Source: Rhodocyclaceae bacterium (GTDB lineage Bacteria > Pseudomonadota > Gammaproteobacteria > Burkholderiales > Rhodocyclaceae). Taken from it: a DNA stretch of 41,908 nucleotides. The notes under the pieces are model-generated. The model searched no databases. It was not told where the DNA came from and saw only the letters and a program-made list of their open reading frames with translations. This document shows, piece after piece, positions 8,303 to 21,207 of this stretch (within the stretch, counting starts at the first letter, position 1; each line of letters begins with the position of its first letter). The stretch spans positions 2,190-44,097 of the forward strand of contig JAGRFQ010000004.1 in the NCBI GenBank assembly GCA_020445945.1. Reading direction: 5' to 3'. Made by a program: the position numbers and the translations under genes.

Positions 8303-9982
8303 ATGCGTTTTCACCCCAAGCTGCTCGATACCCTGCCCGGCTACGACCGCGCGCACTTCGCGCAGGACGCCGGCAGCGGCATCACCGTCGGCGTGCTCGC
8401 CCTGCCGCTGGCGATGGCCTTTGCGATCGCCTCGGGCATGTCGCCCACCGCCGGCATCTGGACGGCCATCGTCGCCGGCTTCCTGATCTCGCTGCTGGGC
8501 GGCTCGCGGGTGCAGATCGGCGGCCCCACCGGCGCCTTCATCCCCATCATCTACGCCATCGTGGTCGACTACGGGGTGGCCAACCTGCTGATCGCGACCC
8601 TGCTCGCGGGGCTGATCCTGGTGGCGATGGGCGCGTTCCGCCTCGGCAGCATGATCCGCTTCATCCCGATATCGGTGGTCATCGGTTTTACCAACGGCAT
8701 CGCGGTGGTGATTTTTCTCTCGCAGATCAAGGACTTCCTCGGCCTGCGCATCGACGAGCTGCCCGGCGAGTTCTTCGGCAAACTCGCCGCGCTGGCGAGC
8801 CATCTCGACACCGTCCACCTCCCCACGCTGGCGCTGGCCGCCGCCTCGCTGGCCGGGCTGATCGGCTGGAACAGCCTCGCCCCGCGCGTCCGCGCGCTGG
8901 CCCGCGTGCCCGGCCCGCTGGTGGTGCTGGTGCTTGCCACGGCGGTCAATGCCGCCCTTTCGCTGCCGGTGGACACCATCGGCACGCGCTTCGGTGGCAT
9001 TCCGCAAACCCTGCCAGCCTTCGCGCTGCCGGAAGTCGACCTGAGCACGCTGGGCAAACTGATCTCGCCCGCGCTGACCATCGCCATGCTCGGCGCGATC
9101 GAATCGCTGCTCTCGGCCCGCGTCGCCGACACCCGCATCGACGACCGCCACGACCCCAACCAGGAGCTCCTCGCGCAGGGCGTGGCCAACATCGTCGCGC
9201 CACTGTTCGGCGGCTTCGCTGCCACTGGCGCGATCGCCCGCACCGCCATCAACATCCGCGCCGGCGGGCGCACCCCGGTGGCCGGCATCGTCCATTCCGC
9301 AGTACTGCTGGCCATCGTGCTGGCGCTCGCCCCGCTGGCCCAGCACATCCCGCTGGCGGCCTTGTCGGCGATCGTGGTGATGGTGTCCTTCCACATGGGC
9401 GAATGGCATGCCTTCCGCGAACTGCGGCGCTTCTCGCACCAGTACCGGGCGATCTTGCTGGGCACCTTCTTCGTCACCGTGGTGTTCGACCTGACGCTCG
9501 CGGTCGAGCTCGGGCTGGTGCTCGCCAGCCTGTTCTTCATCCACCGCGTCTCCGACCTGACCCGCATCCAGCCGGTCGAGCTGCCCGCCGACACCGACCC
9601 GCCACTGCGCGAGCAGCTGCGCGTGTTCCGCCTGTTCGGCAGCCTGTTCTTCGGCGCCGCCAACAAGCTCGACAACCTGCTCATCGCGGTCGAACACCAC
9701 CCGCACGTGGTGATTCTCGACATGGACAAGGTCATCAACATCGACACCACCGGGCTCGACATCCTGCGCAACATCCACCGCACGCTGGCCAGAAACGGCG
9801 CGACGCTGATCCTGTGCGGGCTCAACCCGCAGCCGCGCTCGCTGCTGCAGCGTTCCGGTTTCGCCGCGCAACTGGGCGACGCGAATGTCTTCGACACCCT
9901 GCAGCAAGCGCTCGCCCACGGGCAGACGCTGTGCACGCCGGCGCCGGCGCCCCTTGAAACCCCGCCACCCGCCCCGATCTAG
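8303..9982 (+). CDS. SulP-family anion transporter with STAS domain
   Basis: 559 aa. The hydrophobic region (about residues 20-420) carries SulP hallmarks: DAGSGITVGVLALPLAMAFA, then the GGSRVQIGGPTGAF loop at the substrate site, and AIESLLSARVADTRIDDRHDPNQEL in the second repeat. The C-terminal STAS domain begins near residue 430, with VVILDMDKVINIDTTGLDIL as its conserved strand-helix. SulP proteins carry sulfate, bicarbonate or dicarboxylates; the substrate cannot be told here. AGAGG lies 5 nt before the ATG. It is the last gene of the metG-acyP cluster; a peroxiredoxin follows after 67 bp. Confidence 0.93.
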   Translation: MRFHPKLLDTLPGYDRAHFAQDAGSGITVGVLALPLAMAFAIASGMSPTAGIWTAIVAGFLISLLGGSRVQIGGPTGAFIPIIYAIVVDYGVANLLIATLLAGLILVAMGAFRLGSMIRFIPISVVIGFTNGIAVVIFLSQIKDFLGLRIDELPGEFFGKLAALASHLDTVHLPTLALAAASLAGLIGWNSLAPRVRALARVPGPLVVLVLATAVNAALSLPVDTIGTRFGGIPQTLPAFALPEVDLSTLGKLISPALTIAMLGAIESLLSARVADTRIDDRHDPNQELLAQGVANIVAPLFGGFAATGAIARTAINIRAGGRTPVAGIVHSAVLLAIVLALAPLAQHIPLAALSAIVVMVSFHMGEWHAFRELRRFSHQYRAILLGTFFVTVVFDLTLAVELGLVLASLFFIHRVSDLTRIQPVELPADTDPPLREQLRVFRLFGSLFFGAANKLDNLLIAVEHHPHVVILDMDKVINIDTTGLDILRNIHRTLARNGATLILCGLNPQPRSLLQRSGFAAQLGDANVFDTLQQALAHGQTLCTPAPAPLETPPPAPI

Positions 9983-9988
9983 GGACGA

Positions 9989-10016
9989 CGCGGTGTCCAT
10001 CCCGCGGTGTCCATCC
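9989..10016 (+). repeat. Perfect 14-bp tandem duplication
   Basis: CGCGGTGTCCATCC occurs twice head to tail (9989-10002 and 10003-10016) in the SulP-peroxiredoxin gap, 33 bp before the peroxiredoxin start. It lies where a promoter or operator for the peroxiredoxin would be expected, but no promoter hexamers are evident. Confidence 0.85.
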
Positions 10017-10049
10017 GTTTCCTTCATCAACCACACAGAGAGAAAACCC

Positions 10050-10649
10050 ATGGCAGTTCTGGTCGGCAAGCACGCCCCTGACTTCACCGCAACCGCGGTG
10101 CTCGGCAACAACGAAATCAAGGACATCACCTTCTCCGATGTCACCAAGGGCAAATACGCCGTTGTGTTCTTCTACCCGCTCGACTTCACCTTCGTGTGCC
10201 CGTCCGAGCTGATCGCCTTCAACCACCGCCTGGCCGAGTTCAAGGCGCGCAATGTTGAAGTGCTGGGCGTGTCCATCGACAGCCAGTTCTCGCACCTGGC
10301 CTGGAAGAACACCCCGGTCGACAAAGGCGGCATCGGGCAGGTCGGCTACACCCTGGTGGCCGACATCAAGCACGACATCTGCCGCGCCTACGACGTCGAA
10401 GCCGACGCCGGCGTGGCGCTGCGCGGCTCCTTCCTGATCGACAAGAACGGCGTGGTGCAGCATCAGGTGGTCAACAACCTGCCGCTGGGTCGCAACATCG
10501 ACGAGATGCTGCGCATGGTCGACGCGCTGCAATTCACCGAAGAGCACGGCGAAGTCTGCCCGGCGGGCTGGAACAAGGGCAAGGCCGGCATGAACGCCAG
10601 CCCGGACGGCGTCGCCGCCTACCTCGCGGAGCATGCTGAAGCGCTGTAA
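10050..10649 (+). CDS. Typical 2-Cys peroxiredoxin (AhpC/TSA family)
   Basis: 199 aa. It reduces hydrogen peroxide and organic hydroperoxides in the cytoplasm. The peroxidatic cysteine is C50 in DFTFVCPSEL, with the preceding FFYPLDFTF typical of the family; the resolving cysteine is C170 in EVCPAGW, so it is a typical 2-Cys enzyme. GGIGQVGYTLVAD (GG.G) and the C-terminal YL motif (AAYLAEHAEAL) are the features associated with sensitivity to overoxidation. No ahpF lies beside it, so reduction probably depends on thioredoxin or an AhpF/AhpD encoded elsewhere. Followed by a strong terminator. Confidence 0.96.
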   Translation: MAVLVGKHAPDFTATAVLGNNEIKDITFSDVTKGKYAVVFFYPLDFTFVCPSELIAFNHRLAEFKARNVEVLGVSIDSQFSHLAWKNTPVDKGGIGQVGYTLVADIKHDICRAYDVEADAGVALRGSFLIDKNGVVQHQVVNNLPLGRNIDEMLRMVDALQFTEEHGEVCPAGWNKGKAGMNASPDGVAAYLAEHAEAL

Positions 10650-10673
10650 AACGTGCACATCGTGCGACAAAAT

Positions 10674-10702
10674 GCCGCGGTCTCCGGGTCGCGGCTTTTT
10701 TT
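10674..10702 (+). terminator. Intrinsic terminator after the peroxiredoxin gene
   Basis: Perfect 6-bp stem GCCGCG/CGCGGC with a 10-nt loop, followed directly by seven T residues. Located 25 bp after the peroxiredoxin stop. Confidence 0.9.
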
Positions 10703-10779
10703 CGGCCGCGATCTTGTTCCAGCGCAATTTTATTGCCAGCGAGGGGCGCAGGATTGAAGTGGGGGTCAGGAGAACCGCC

Positions 10780-13700
10780 ATGACAAACGATCCGAAAACC
10801 AACGCCCGCAGCACCCACCGCCGGCGCACGCTGGCCGCCGGGGTGGCCGCCGCGCTCACCACCCACAACGCCATCGCGGCGCCCGACCCGGGCACCTGGG
10901 CCACGTCGGCCGCACTGGCCGCCGGTCTCGGCGCCAGCACCTTTGCGGTGTGGTGGCTCTGCCGCCGCAGCACGCGTCAGGCGCACACGCGCAGCGCAGC
11001 GCTGGGCGCACAGCAAGCCGTGCTCAGCGCGACGCTGGACGGCGCCCGCGCGATTCCGTGGCACAAGCCGCTTGGCGCACCCGCGCTGAGCGAGGTCTCG
11101 CCCAACATCGAGCACATCCTCGGCTACCCGAGCGCCACGTGGCGCATGCCCGGCGCGTGGCAGCGCGCGGTGCTCCCGGCCGACCTCGACACCGCGCGCC
11201 GCGCCTACCGCGACGGGCTCGGCGGCGATGCGCCCTTCGAGGTCAGCTACCGCATGCGCCACAAGGACGGCAGCATCGTGCACGTGCGCGACAGGGTGAT
11301 GCGTGTGCGCAGCACCGACGGCACCGACATGCTCTACGGGCTGCTCATCGACACCAGCACCGAGCAGCGCGCCCTGATCGAACTGCGGGCGAGTGAATCG
11401 CGCTTTCGCGGTGTGTTCGAGCAGGCCGCGGTGGGCATCGCGATCTGCGATGCAAACGGCGTCTTTGCGCGCGTCAATGCGCGCTTCTGCGAAATCGTCG
11501 GGCGCACCGAGGGCGAGCTCATCGGGCACCGCTTCGACGAACTGAGCCCACCCGACACCCACACCGCCGACAACGCCCTGTTCGCCGCCCTGTTCGACGG
11601 CAGCCGCCACACCGTCCAGTGCGAAAAGCGCCTCGCCCGCCCCAACGGGCAGACGGTGTGGGCGCAGCTGTCGATCAGCGCCGAGGTGGACGCCGCGGGC
11701 GCCCTGCACAGCGTGCTCACGATTGTTCAGGACGTGACCCGCCGCCACGTCGCCAGCGCGGCGCTGGCGGAAGAAGAGCGCCGTCTGCGCACCGTGCTCG
11801 ACACCCTCGGCGAGGGTGTGGTGATGCGCGACCGCAGCGGCAAGGTGATTCTCAGCAATGCCGCCGCGGCACGGATCTTCGCGCTCAGCGACGCCGAGAT
11901 GGCGAGTTTTACGCTCGACAAGCCGCTGGTGCACTTCCTGCGCGAAGATGGCGACCCTTTCCCGCCGCAGGAGCTGCCGTCGATGCGCACGCTGGCCGAC
12001 GGCGAAGGCCACAGCGCGGTACAGGGCGTGGTCCGCCACGACGGCACGGTACGCTGGCTCTGGGCCCACTCCAAGCCGATCCTCGGCGCCGAAGGGACGC
12101 CCACCGCGGTGGTCACCTCGATCGCCGACATCACCCGCCTGCGCGAGGCCGAAACGCGCCTGCGCCTGGCCGACAAGGCCATCGACCACAGCGCCGACGC
12201 GATCATGGTGACCACCGCCGAGGGGCAGATCCTGCGCGTCAATCCGGCCTTCACGCGGGTCACCGGCTACACCGCCGAGGAGGTCATCGGGCGCACGCCG
12301 GCGCTGCTGCGCTCGGGCCGCCACGACGCCACCTTCTACGCCGCGATGTGGGAGTCGGTGCGCCGCACCGGCACCTGGCAGGGCGACATCTGGAACCGGC
12401 GCAAGGACGGCAGCATCTTCGCCGAACGCCTGTCGATCAGCGCCGTACGCAACACCACGGGACGCCTCTCGCACTATGTCGCGGTGTTCTCCGATGTCAC
12501 CGAGGCGCGCGTCCAGGAAGCACGTTTTGCGCACATGGCGCAGCACGATTCGCTCACCGGACTGGCCAATCGCAGCCTGATGGAAGACCGCCTGCTGCAG
12601 GCCGTGCGCCGCGCCGACCGCAGCAGCCGGCCGCTGGCGCTGCTGTTCCTCGATCTCGACCGCTTCAAGGAGATCAACGACACGCTCGGCCACGCGGTGG
12701 GTGACGCGCTGCTCAAGGCGGTGGCGGTGCGTCTGCTGGCCTGCGTGCGCGCCTCCGACAGCGTCGGCCGGCAGGCCGGCGACGAGTTCCTGATCCTGCT
12801 GCCGGAGCTGGAGGACCCGCGCCAGGCCGGCCAGGTGGCGGGCAAGATCGTGGCCGAACTGGCCGCGCCCTTCACCATCGACGACCACCAGATCCACACC
12901 TCGTTCAGCATCGGCATCGCGCTGTTTCCGACCGACGCCGGCGACGCCGAGACGCTGCGTCAGCACGCCGACACCGCGCTCTACCACGCCAAGGCGGGCG
13001 GGCGGAACACCTATCGCTACTTTACCGAGACGATGAACGCCGACACCCGGCGGCGCCACGAGAGCGAACAGCAGCTGCGCGTTGCGCTGGCCGCCGGTAC
13101 GCTGCGCATGTCCTACCAGCCGCTGCGCCAGATGAACGACGGGCGGATCATTGCGATGGAGGCGCAGTGCCACTGGCACGACACCCGCTTTGGCGACATG
13201 ACGCCGGCACGCTTTGGCGACATCGCGGGCGACAGCGCGCTGCTCATCGCGCTCGATGGATGGGCCCTGGAGACCGCCTGCCGCGAGGCCGCACGCTGGC
13301 ACGCCCATGGCGCCACCGGCGTGCGCGTGGCGGTCAACCTGTCGCTGACCGCACTGCGCAGCGAGGCCTTGCCCGCCACCATCAAGGCCAGCCTGGAGGC
13401 GGCCGGGCTGCCGCCCAGCCAGCTCGAACTCGAAGTGCTCGAGGCGATGCTGCGCGACACCGAATCGCGCCTTGGCGACAATCTGGCGCAACTCAAGGCG
13501 CTGGGCGTGCGGCTGGTGATCGACCACTTCGGCAGCGATCAGAACACGCTGACCCGGCTCGGCCAGCTCGGCATCGACCGGCTCAAGATCGACCGCAGCT
13601 TTCTGGCCGACCCCGACGCCACGTCCGGCAACACCGGCATCGTGCGCACCTTCGTCGAGCTCGGCCGCAATCTCGGCATCGAGGTGGTCGCCGACGGGGT

Positions 13701-13822
13701 CGATACCGACACCCAGCAAAGTCACGTCCTGGCCGCCGGCTGCAGCGTCGGTCAGGGCGCGCTGCTCGGCCCGCCGATGAACGCCGAGGAGGCGTTGCTA
13801 CGCCTCACCGCGGCGCCCGGCA

Positions 13823-13836
<14 letters not shown>
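10780..13836 (+). CDS. Membrane-anchored multi-PAS GGDEF/EAL protein with degenerate EAL domain
   Basis: 1018 aa. A basic N-terminus and one transmembrane segment (about 40-62) are followed by four PAS-type regions (about 100-190, 205-320, 335-457, 464-577), a GGDEF domain (about 585-750) and an EAL domain (about 760-1010). The cyclase site reads AGDEF (666-670), with an intact inhibitory I-site RASD (657-660) five residues before it. In the EAL domain the first Glu (E794, MEAQ), VNLS and LKID are kept, but DDFG reads DHFG (H916) and the EGVE glutamate is Asp (D972). It probably makes cyclic di-GMP in response to PAS signals; hydrolysis is doubtful. AGGAGA six nt before the ATG sets the start. 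Its 3' end overlaps dnaE by 14 bp. Confidence 0.92.
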
Positions 13837-17305
<3,469 letters not shown>

Positions 17306-17365
17306 GCGCCGGATTTTACCCCGCCGCCGGCGCGTCGCGGGCCGGCGTTACACACTTGTTGGCGC

Positions 17366-18316
17366 TCACATCAGGCCGAAACCGCGCAACACCATGATCG
17401 CCGCGCTGGTGGTCAGAATGGAACCCAGCGTGGTCACCGCGATGATGTTGGCGGCCAGCACCGCGTTGCCGCCCATCGCCCGCACCATCACGTAGCTCGC
17501 CGCGGCGGTGGGGGTCGAGGACATCAGCAGCAGCACGCCCAGATCGATCCCGCGAAAGCCCACCGCCACCCCGCCGAGCACGAACACCAGCGGCACGAAG
17601 ACCAGCTTCGCCACGCTCGCCAGCAAGGTGTTGCGGCTCTCCAGCCGCAGGCGCTTGAAATCCAGCGACGCACCGGTGCACAGCAAGGCCAGCGGCAGCG
17701 TGAGATTGGCGAAATACTGCCCCGACTGCACCACCAGGTCCGGCAGCGCGACGCCCGACCACGACACCGGCAACGCGAGCACGATGCCGATGATGATCGG
17801 ATTGGTGACGATGCCTTTCACCAGCCGGCCGACGCTCGGCTGCGTGTGCTGCGCGCGGCCCAGCGTGATCACCGCAAGAATGTTGAACAGGATGGTGATC
17901 AGCCCCAGATACAGCGACGCCGCCACCAGCCCCGCCTCGCCATAGGCATTGACGCAATACGCCAGCCCGACGATGCCCATGTTGGAGCGAAAACCGCCCT
18001 GCACCACCACCCCGCGGTCGGCCGGCTGGGCCACCCAGCGCCGCGCCACCCCTTCGAGAACCAGAAAGGTGGTCAGCGTGGCGACCGCGCCAAAAGCCAC
18101 CAGATCGAAATTCGCCGCCGCCTCGAAACGCGTCTTGCCGATGCTGATGAACAGCAGCGCCGGCAGCGCCACCGTAAACACCAGCCGCGAACCGGCCTCG
18201 ACAAAGGCATCGGTCAGCATCCCGATGCGCATCAGCCACACGCCCAGCGCGAGGATGACGAAGATCGGCCCGGTGACCGAAAACGAGAATTCGAGGATGT
18301 TCAGAAAATCGCTCAT
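17366..18316 (-). CDS. AEC-family transporter (auxin efflux carrier/malonate-type permease)
   Basis: 316 aa, about ten predicted membrane segments in two inverted halves. It starts MSDFLNILEFSFSVTGPIFVILALGVWLM, the usual AEC opening, with ALPALLFISIG and, in the second half, LLMSSTPTAAASYVMVRAMGG, a conserved AEC loop. The family exports or imports small carboxylates such as malonate or malate; the substrate is not evident. The frame extends upstream, but homology begins at the ATG 18316. It sits 60 bp upstream of dnaE on the same strand and 101 bp downstream of the TM-repeat protein gene. Confidence 0.88.
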   Translation of the reverse strand: MSDFLNILEFSFSVTGPIFVILALGVWLMRIGMLTDAFVEAGSRLVFTVALPALLFISIGKTRFEAAANFDLVAFGAVATLTTFLVLEGVARRWVAQPADRGVVVQGGFRSNMGIVGLAYCVNAYGEAGLVAASLYLGLITILFNILAVITLGRAQHTQPSVGRLVKGIVTNPIIIGIVLALPVSWSGVALPDLVVQSGQYFANLTLPLALLCTGASLDFKRLRLESRNTLLASVAKLVFVPLVFVLGGVAVGFRGIDLGVLLLMSSTPTAAASYVMVRAMGGNAVLAANIIAVTTLGSILTTSAAIMVLRGFGLM

Positions 18317-18360
18317 TGAGTCGCCCCGATCGCGCCACAGGCACCCGACTCTACGCCGCC

Positions 18361-18375
18361 GGCCCACCGTGGGCC
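18361..18375. repeat. 15-bp inverted repeat between the AEC and CmpX-like genes
   Basis: GGCCCA-CCG-TGGGCC, a perfect 6-bp-arm palindrome in the 101-bp gap. It is not followed by a T-run on either strand, so it is more likely an operator or processing hairpin than a terminator. Confidence 0.5.
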
Positions 18376-18417
18376 ATGCACACTTTTCGCGCAAATACGG
18401 TGCCGCTGCGCCGGTGC

Positions 18418-19908
18418 CTACCTGGTGCGATCGTCGGTTTTCGACGGCGGCGCGTCGCGCAGGCGGGCCAGCCAGTACTCCATCTGCCGCCCCGCCGCCT
18501 CGCGTCCGCCCAGGCCGAAGGACAGCGCCAGCGCAACCGCCACCGCGCCCAGGGTCAGGCCGAAGGCCAGATTGACGATGTCGTCCGCAATGCCCATCGC
18601 GCGCAAACCCATCGCCAGCACCAGCCCGAGGATCGCCCCGCGCGCGACCGCTGCCAGCCCCGCGGAATCCTTGCCGCTGGCGGCGTTGATCGCCTTGTGG
18701 GCGGCGTTGGCGAGCCAGAAGCCGATCACCAGAATCACCGCGCCGAGCAGGATGTCGGCACCGAACTGGATGAACAGGGTCACCACATCGCGCACCTGCT
18801 CGAAGCCGAGCCGGTTGGCCGCCTCGACCGTGCCGAACAGCATCGCGAAGAACAGCAGCACCCGGCCGACAAACGCCGACGCCGGCGTGTCGCCGTCAAA
18901 GGCGTGGGCCATCCCCAGCTTGGCCGGCAGCAGATCGAAACCGACACCGGCAAGCAGGCGCGCCACCAACGTGGCGCCGAAACGCGCCACATACCAGGTC
19001 AGCGTAAGGATGACCGCGGCGGCGATGATGTTGGGCACGGCGGTGAAGATCTGGTCGAGCATCTCGGTGGCCGGCCCGGAGATGGCGTCGATCTGCAGCG
19101 CATCGAGCGCGGCGATCAGGCTGGGCACAAACACCAGCACGAAAACCAGCATGCCGGCCACGCGCGAGAGCTTCACCGAGGCATCGACGCCGGCGCACAT
19201 CGCCAGTGTGTCGGCCCCGGCGGCGCTGAGCAGATTGCTCACCAGCGCACGCAACACGCTGCCCACCACCCAGCCGACCGCCGCAATCACCACCGCGGCA
19301 AAGATGTTGGGCAGCATCGCCACCACGGCGTCGACCATGTTCCGCACCGGTTCGAGCAGCCCCTGCAGCTCGAAGGACGCCAGCACGGCCGGCAGGAACA
19401 GCAGAATCACCAGCCAGAACAGCACGTTGGCCACATTCTTGCTCATCGGCTCCATGCCGGCGTTGGCCGACAACTTGTCGTCGAGTGCGGTCGCCGTCAG
19501 CGTTCTGGCAACCAGCGCGCGCAGCGCCGTCGCCACCAACCAGGCCAGCAGGGCGAGCACCAGGCCCGCAAACAGATTCGGCAGATAGCCCACGATCTGG
19601 CCGACCAGCGCGGCAAACGGTGCCGACACGCTGTGCAGATCGAGGGTGTTGAACACGGCGACCAGCGTCACCAGCAAGATCAGCCAGAACAGGCCGAGCG
19701 CCACCCCGCCTTCAACATCGAAGGCCTGCCCGACGGTGTCGGCAAGGCGTTGGTTGAGCCGCGTGGCACCGAGCAGCCTGCGCACCCCCGCGCGCAGCAC
19801 CACCGCCGCCATCCAGCCGACAACAAGAATCGCCAGCGCGCCAAACACCGACGGCAGATGCGCCCCCAGCGTGGTTTGAAGCGACGACCACAAGGCGTTC
19901 GGTTCCAT
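18418..19908 (-). CDS. CmpX-like conserved TM-helix-repeat membrane protein
   Basis: 496 aa with many hydrophobic segments arranged as repeated units of the form LPN(I/L)FAA-hydrophobic stretch-arginine (around GYLPNLFAGLVLALLAWLV, AMLPNIFAAVVIAAVGWVV, TAVPNIIAAAVILTLTWYV). This is the conserved TM-helix repeat of the CmpX/mechanosensitive-channel-related family. The end has the FGLGGREAAGR.ME motif also seen at the pore end of MscS-like proteins. An inner-membrane role in tension sensing or envelope homeostasis is likely from family knowledge, not shown here. GGAGG five nt before the ATG at 19908 sets the start, although the frame is open 20 codons further upstream. Confidence 0.82.
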   Translation of the reverse strand: MEPNALWSSLQTTLGAHLPSVFGALAILVVGWMAAVVLRAGVRRLLGATRLNQRLADTVGQAFDVEGGVALGLFWLILLVTLVAVFNTLDLHSVSAPFAALVGQIVGYLPNLFAGLVLALLAWLVATALRALVARTLTATALDDKLSANAGMEPMSKNVANVLFWLVILLFLPAVLASFELQGLLEPVRNMVDAVVAMLPNIFAAVVIAAVGWVVGSVLRALVSNLLSAAGADTLAMCAGVDASVKLSRVAGMLVFVLVFVPSLIAALDALQIDAISGPATEMLDQIFTAVPNIIAAAVILTLTWYVARFGATLVARLLAGVGFDLLPAKLGMAHAFDGDTPASAFVGRVLLFFAMLFGTVEAANRLGFEQVRDVVTLFIQFGADILLGAVILVIGFWLANAAHKAINAASGKDSAGLAAVARGAILGLVLAMGLRAMGIADDIVNLAFGLTLGAVAVALALSFGLGGREAAGRQMEYWLARLRDAPPSKTDDRTR

Positions 19909-19976
19909 CGAAACCTCCGTTCCTGTTCCTGAACATGCGCCCGCCCCGACGGACGGAGACCCGCACATGGTAGAAC

Positions 19977-20000
19977 AAAAAACACCGGCTCAAGCTGGGG
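19977..20000 (-). terminator. Weak candidate terminator after the rhomboid gene
   Basis: On the minus strand an imperfect short hairpin (CCAGC-TTGA-GCCGG, one mismatch) is followed after two bases by TTTTTT. Positioned 12-35 bp after the rhomboid stop. Confidence 0.35.
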
Positions 20001-20011
20001 TTGTCAAAATT

Positions 20012-21148
20012 TTATTGCGAACGCACATTCTGGTTTTCAGCCGCAATACCCTGCAATAAAAGCAATTCTTGAAGATATTCATCCGCGCGATGCTGCAATG
20101 CACTAGACAAGTCTGCCCATTTGGGGTCGCGCGTCCGGATCGCCATCGCCAGCGCCTGCAAGGCATCGCGACGCTTGGCCAAATAGCGCAGCAAGGCGGC
20201 CGCACGCCAGTCTCCGCCGCCCTCGGCGCTGGCGCGCGCCTCCAGCGCCTGCCACGCCGGCACCAACACATGCTCCAGCGTCGCCAGCACCTGATCGTCG
20301 TCGATGCGGCCGCCGCGCCAGCCATCGAGCAGCAGATGGTAGCGCTCGACCAGCGCCACCTCCTCGCGCGCCACGCGGGCCGCGAGGCGTTGAAAATCAT
20401 CGCCCGCACGCCCCTGCGGCGGCGTCGCCGGCGGGGTGACCGACCACAGCGCGACCGCGGCGACCAGCGCCAGACCGAGCCCCGCCGCAACACGCGGGCC
20501 GGCCAGCGGCGCCCCCAGCGGTCGCGCCATCGCCGCGCCCAGCAACAGGCCGCAGCACAAGCCGCCCAGGTGCGCGGCATTGTCGATGCCCGGCAAGGCG
20601 AATCCGATCAACAGGGAATAGGCGATGAACCCGAACAGGCTCTTGCGCAGACGGCTGTACAGACTCGCCGGCAGGCTCGCGCGGCACACCAGCACGTAAC
20701 TGAGCAACGCGCCGAAGACGCCGAACACCGCGCCGGAGGCGCCCACGCTCAAACCGCTCGGCCGCCACCACACGCTGGCCACGCTGGCCACGACGCCGCA
20801 GGCCAGATACAGCAGCGCGAAAACGCCCCGCCCGAACAGCCGCTCGGCGAGCTGGCCGGCCTGATACAGGGCGAGCATGTTGAGCGCCACATGCGCCACG
20901 CCGCCATGCAGGAACAACGCGCTGACCAGCCGCCAGGGCTCACCGCCGCGGGTCTGCACCGCATAATTTCCGCCCCAGTCCGCCAGCAGCGCGCCGCTCA
21001 CCCGCCACAACGCCTCCGCCTGCCAGGCCAGCCCGCAAAAGACGAGCACGTTCGCCGCCACCAGCGCACGCGTCAGCCACGCGGTTGGCATGCGCGCGAA
21101 CAGTGCGTCGGCGAAATCTTGGGTGGAAACGGGGCGGGGCGCGTGCAT
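20012..21148 (-). CDS. Rhomboid-family intramembrane serine protease with long C-terminal extension
   Basis: 378 aa. The rhomboid core (about residues 20-240) shows the HGGVAHVALNMLAL loop-1/helix-2 region, the nucleophile S138 in SVGASGAVFG and the partner histidine H193 in DNAAHLGG, so the Ser-His dyad is intact. It would cleave membrane proteins within or next to their transmembrane segment. After the last membrane segment there are about 130 soluble residues, rich in helix-forming, charged sequence (GDDFQRLAARVAREEVALVE ... RADEYLQELLLLQG), unusual beside the compact GlpG type. AAGGA four nt before the ATG at 21148 favours this start over a GTG five codons upstream. Confidence 0.9.
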   Translation of the reverse strand: MHAPRPVSTQDFADALFARMPTAWLTRALVAANVLVFCGLAWQAEALWRVSGALLADWGGNYAVQTRGGEPWRLVSALFLHGGVAHVALNMLALYQAGQLAERLFGRGVFALLYLACGVVASVASVWWRPSGLSVGASGAVFGVFGALLSYVLVCRASLPASLYSRLRKSLFGFIAYSLLIGFALPGIDNAAHLGGLCCGLLLGAAMARPLGAPLAGPRVAAGLGLALVAAVALWSVTPPATPPQGRAGDDFQRLAARVAREEVALVERYHLLLDGWRGGRIDDDQVLATLEHVLVPAWQALEARASAEGGGDWRAAALLRYLAKRRDALQALAMAIRTRDPKWADLSSALQHRADEYLQELLLLQGIAAENQNVRSQ

Positions 21149-21207
21149 GCAATCCTTATACACGAGCCCCGCCCCGGATGAATGGCATGCGCCTGCCGGC
21201 GACGCCC

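Noticed and set aside
10534-13725. 1063-codon minus-strand frame opposite the PAS-GGDEF-EAL gene
   Set aside because: Shadow frame of high-GC coding sequence; the sense protein has continuous, ordered domains.
18361-18375. Terminator between the CmpX-like and AEC genes
   Set aside because: The 6-bp palindrome has no T-run on either strand.
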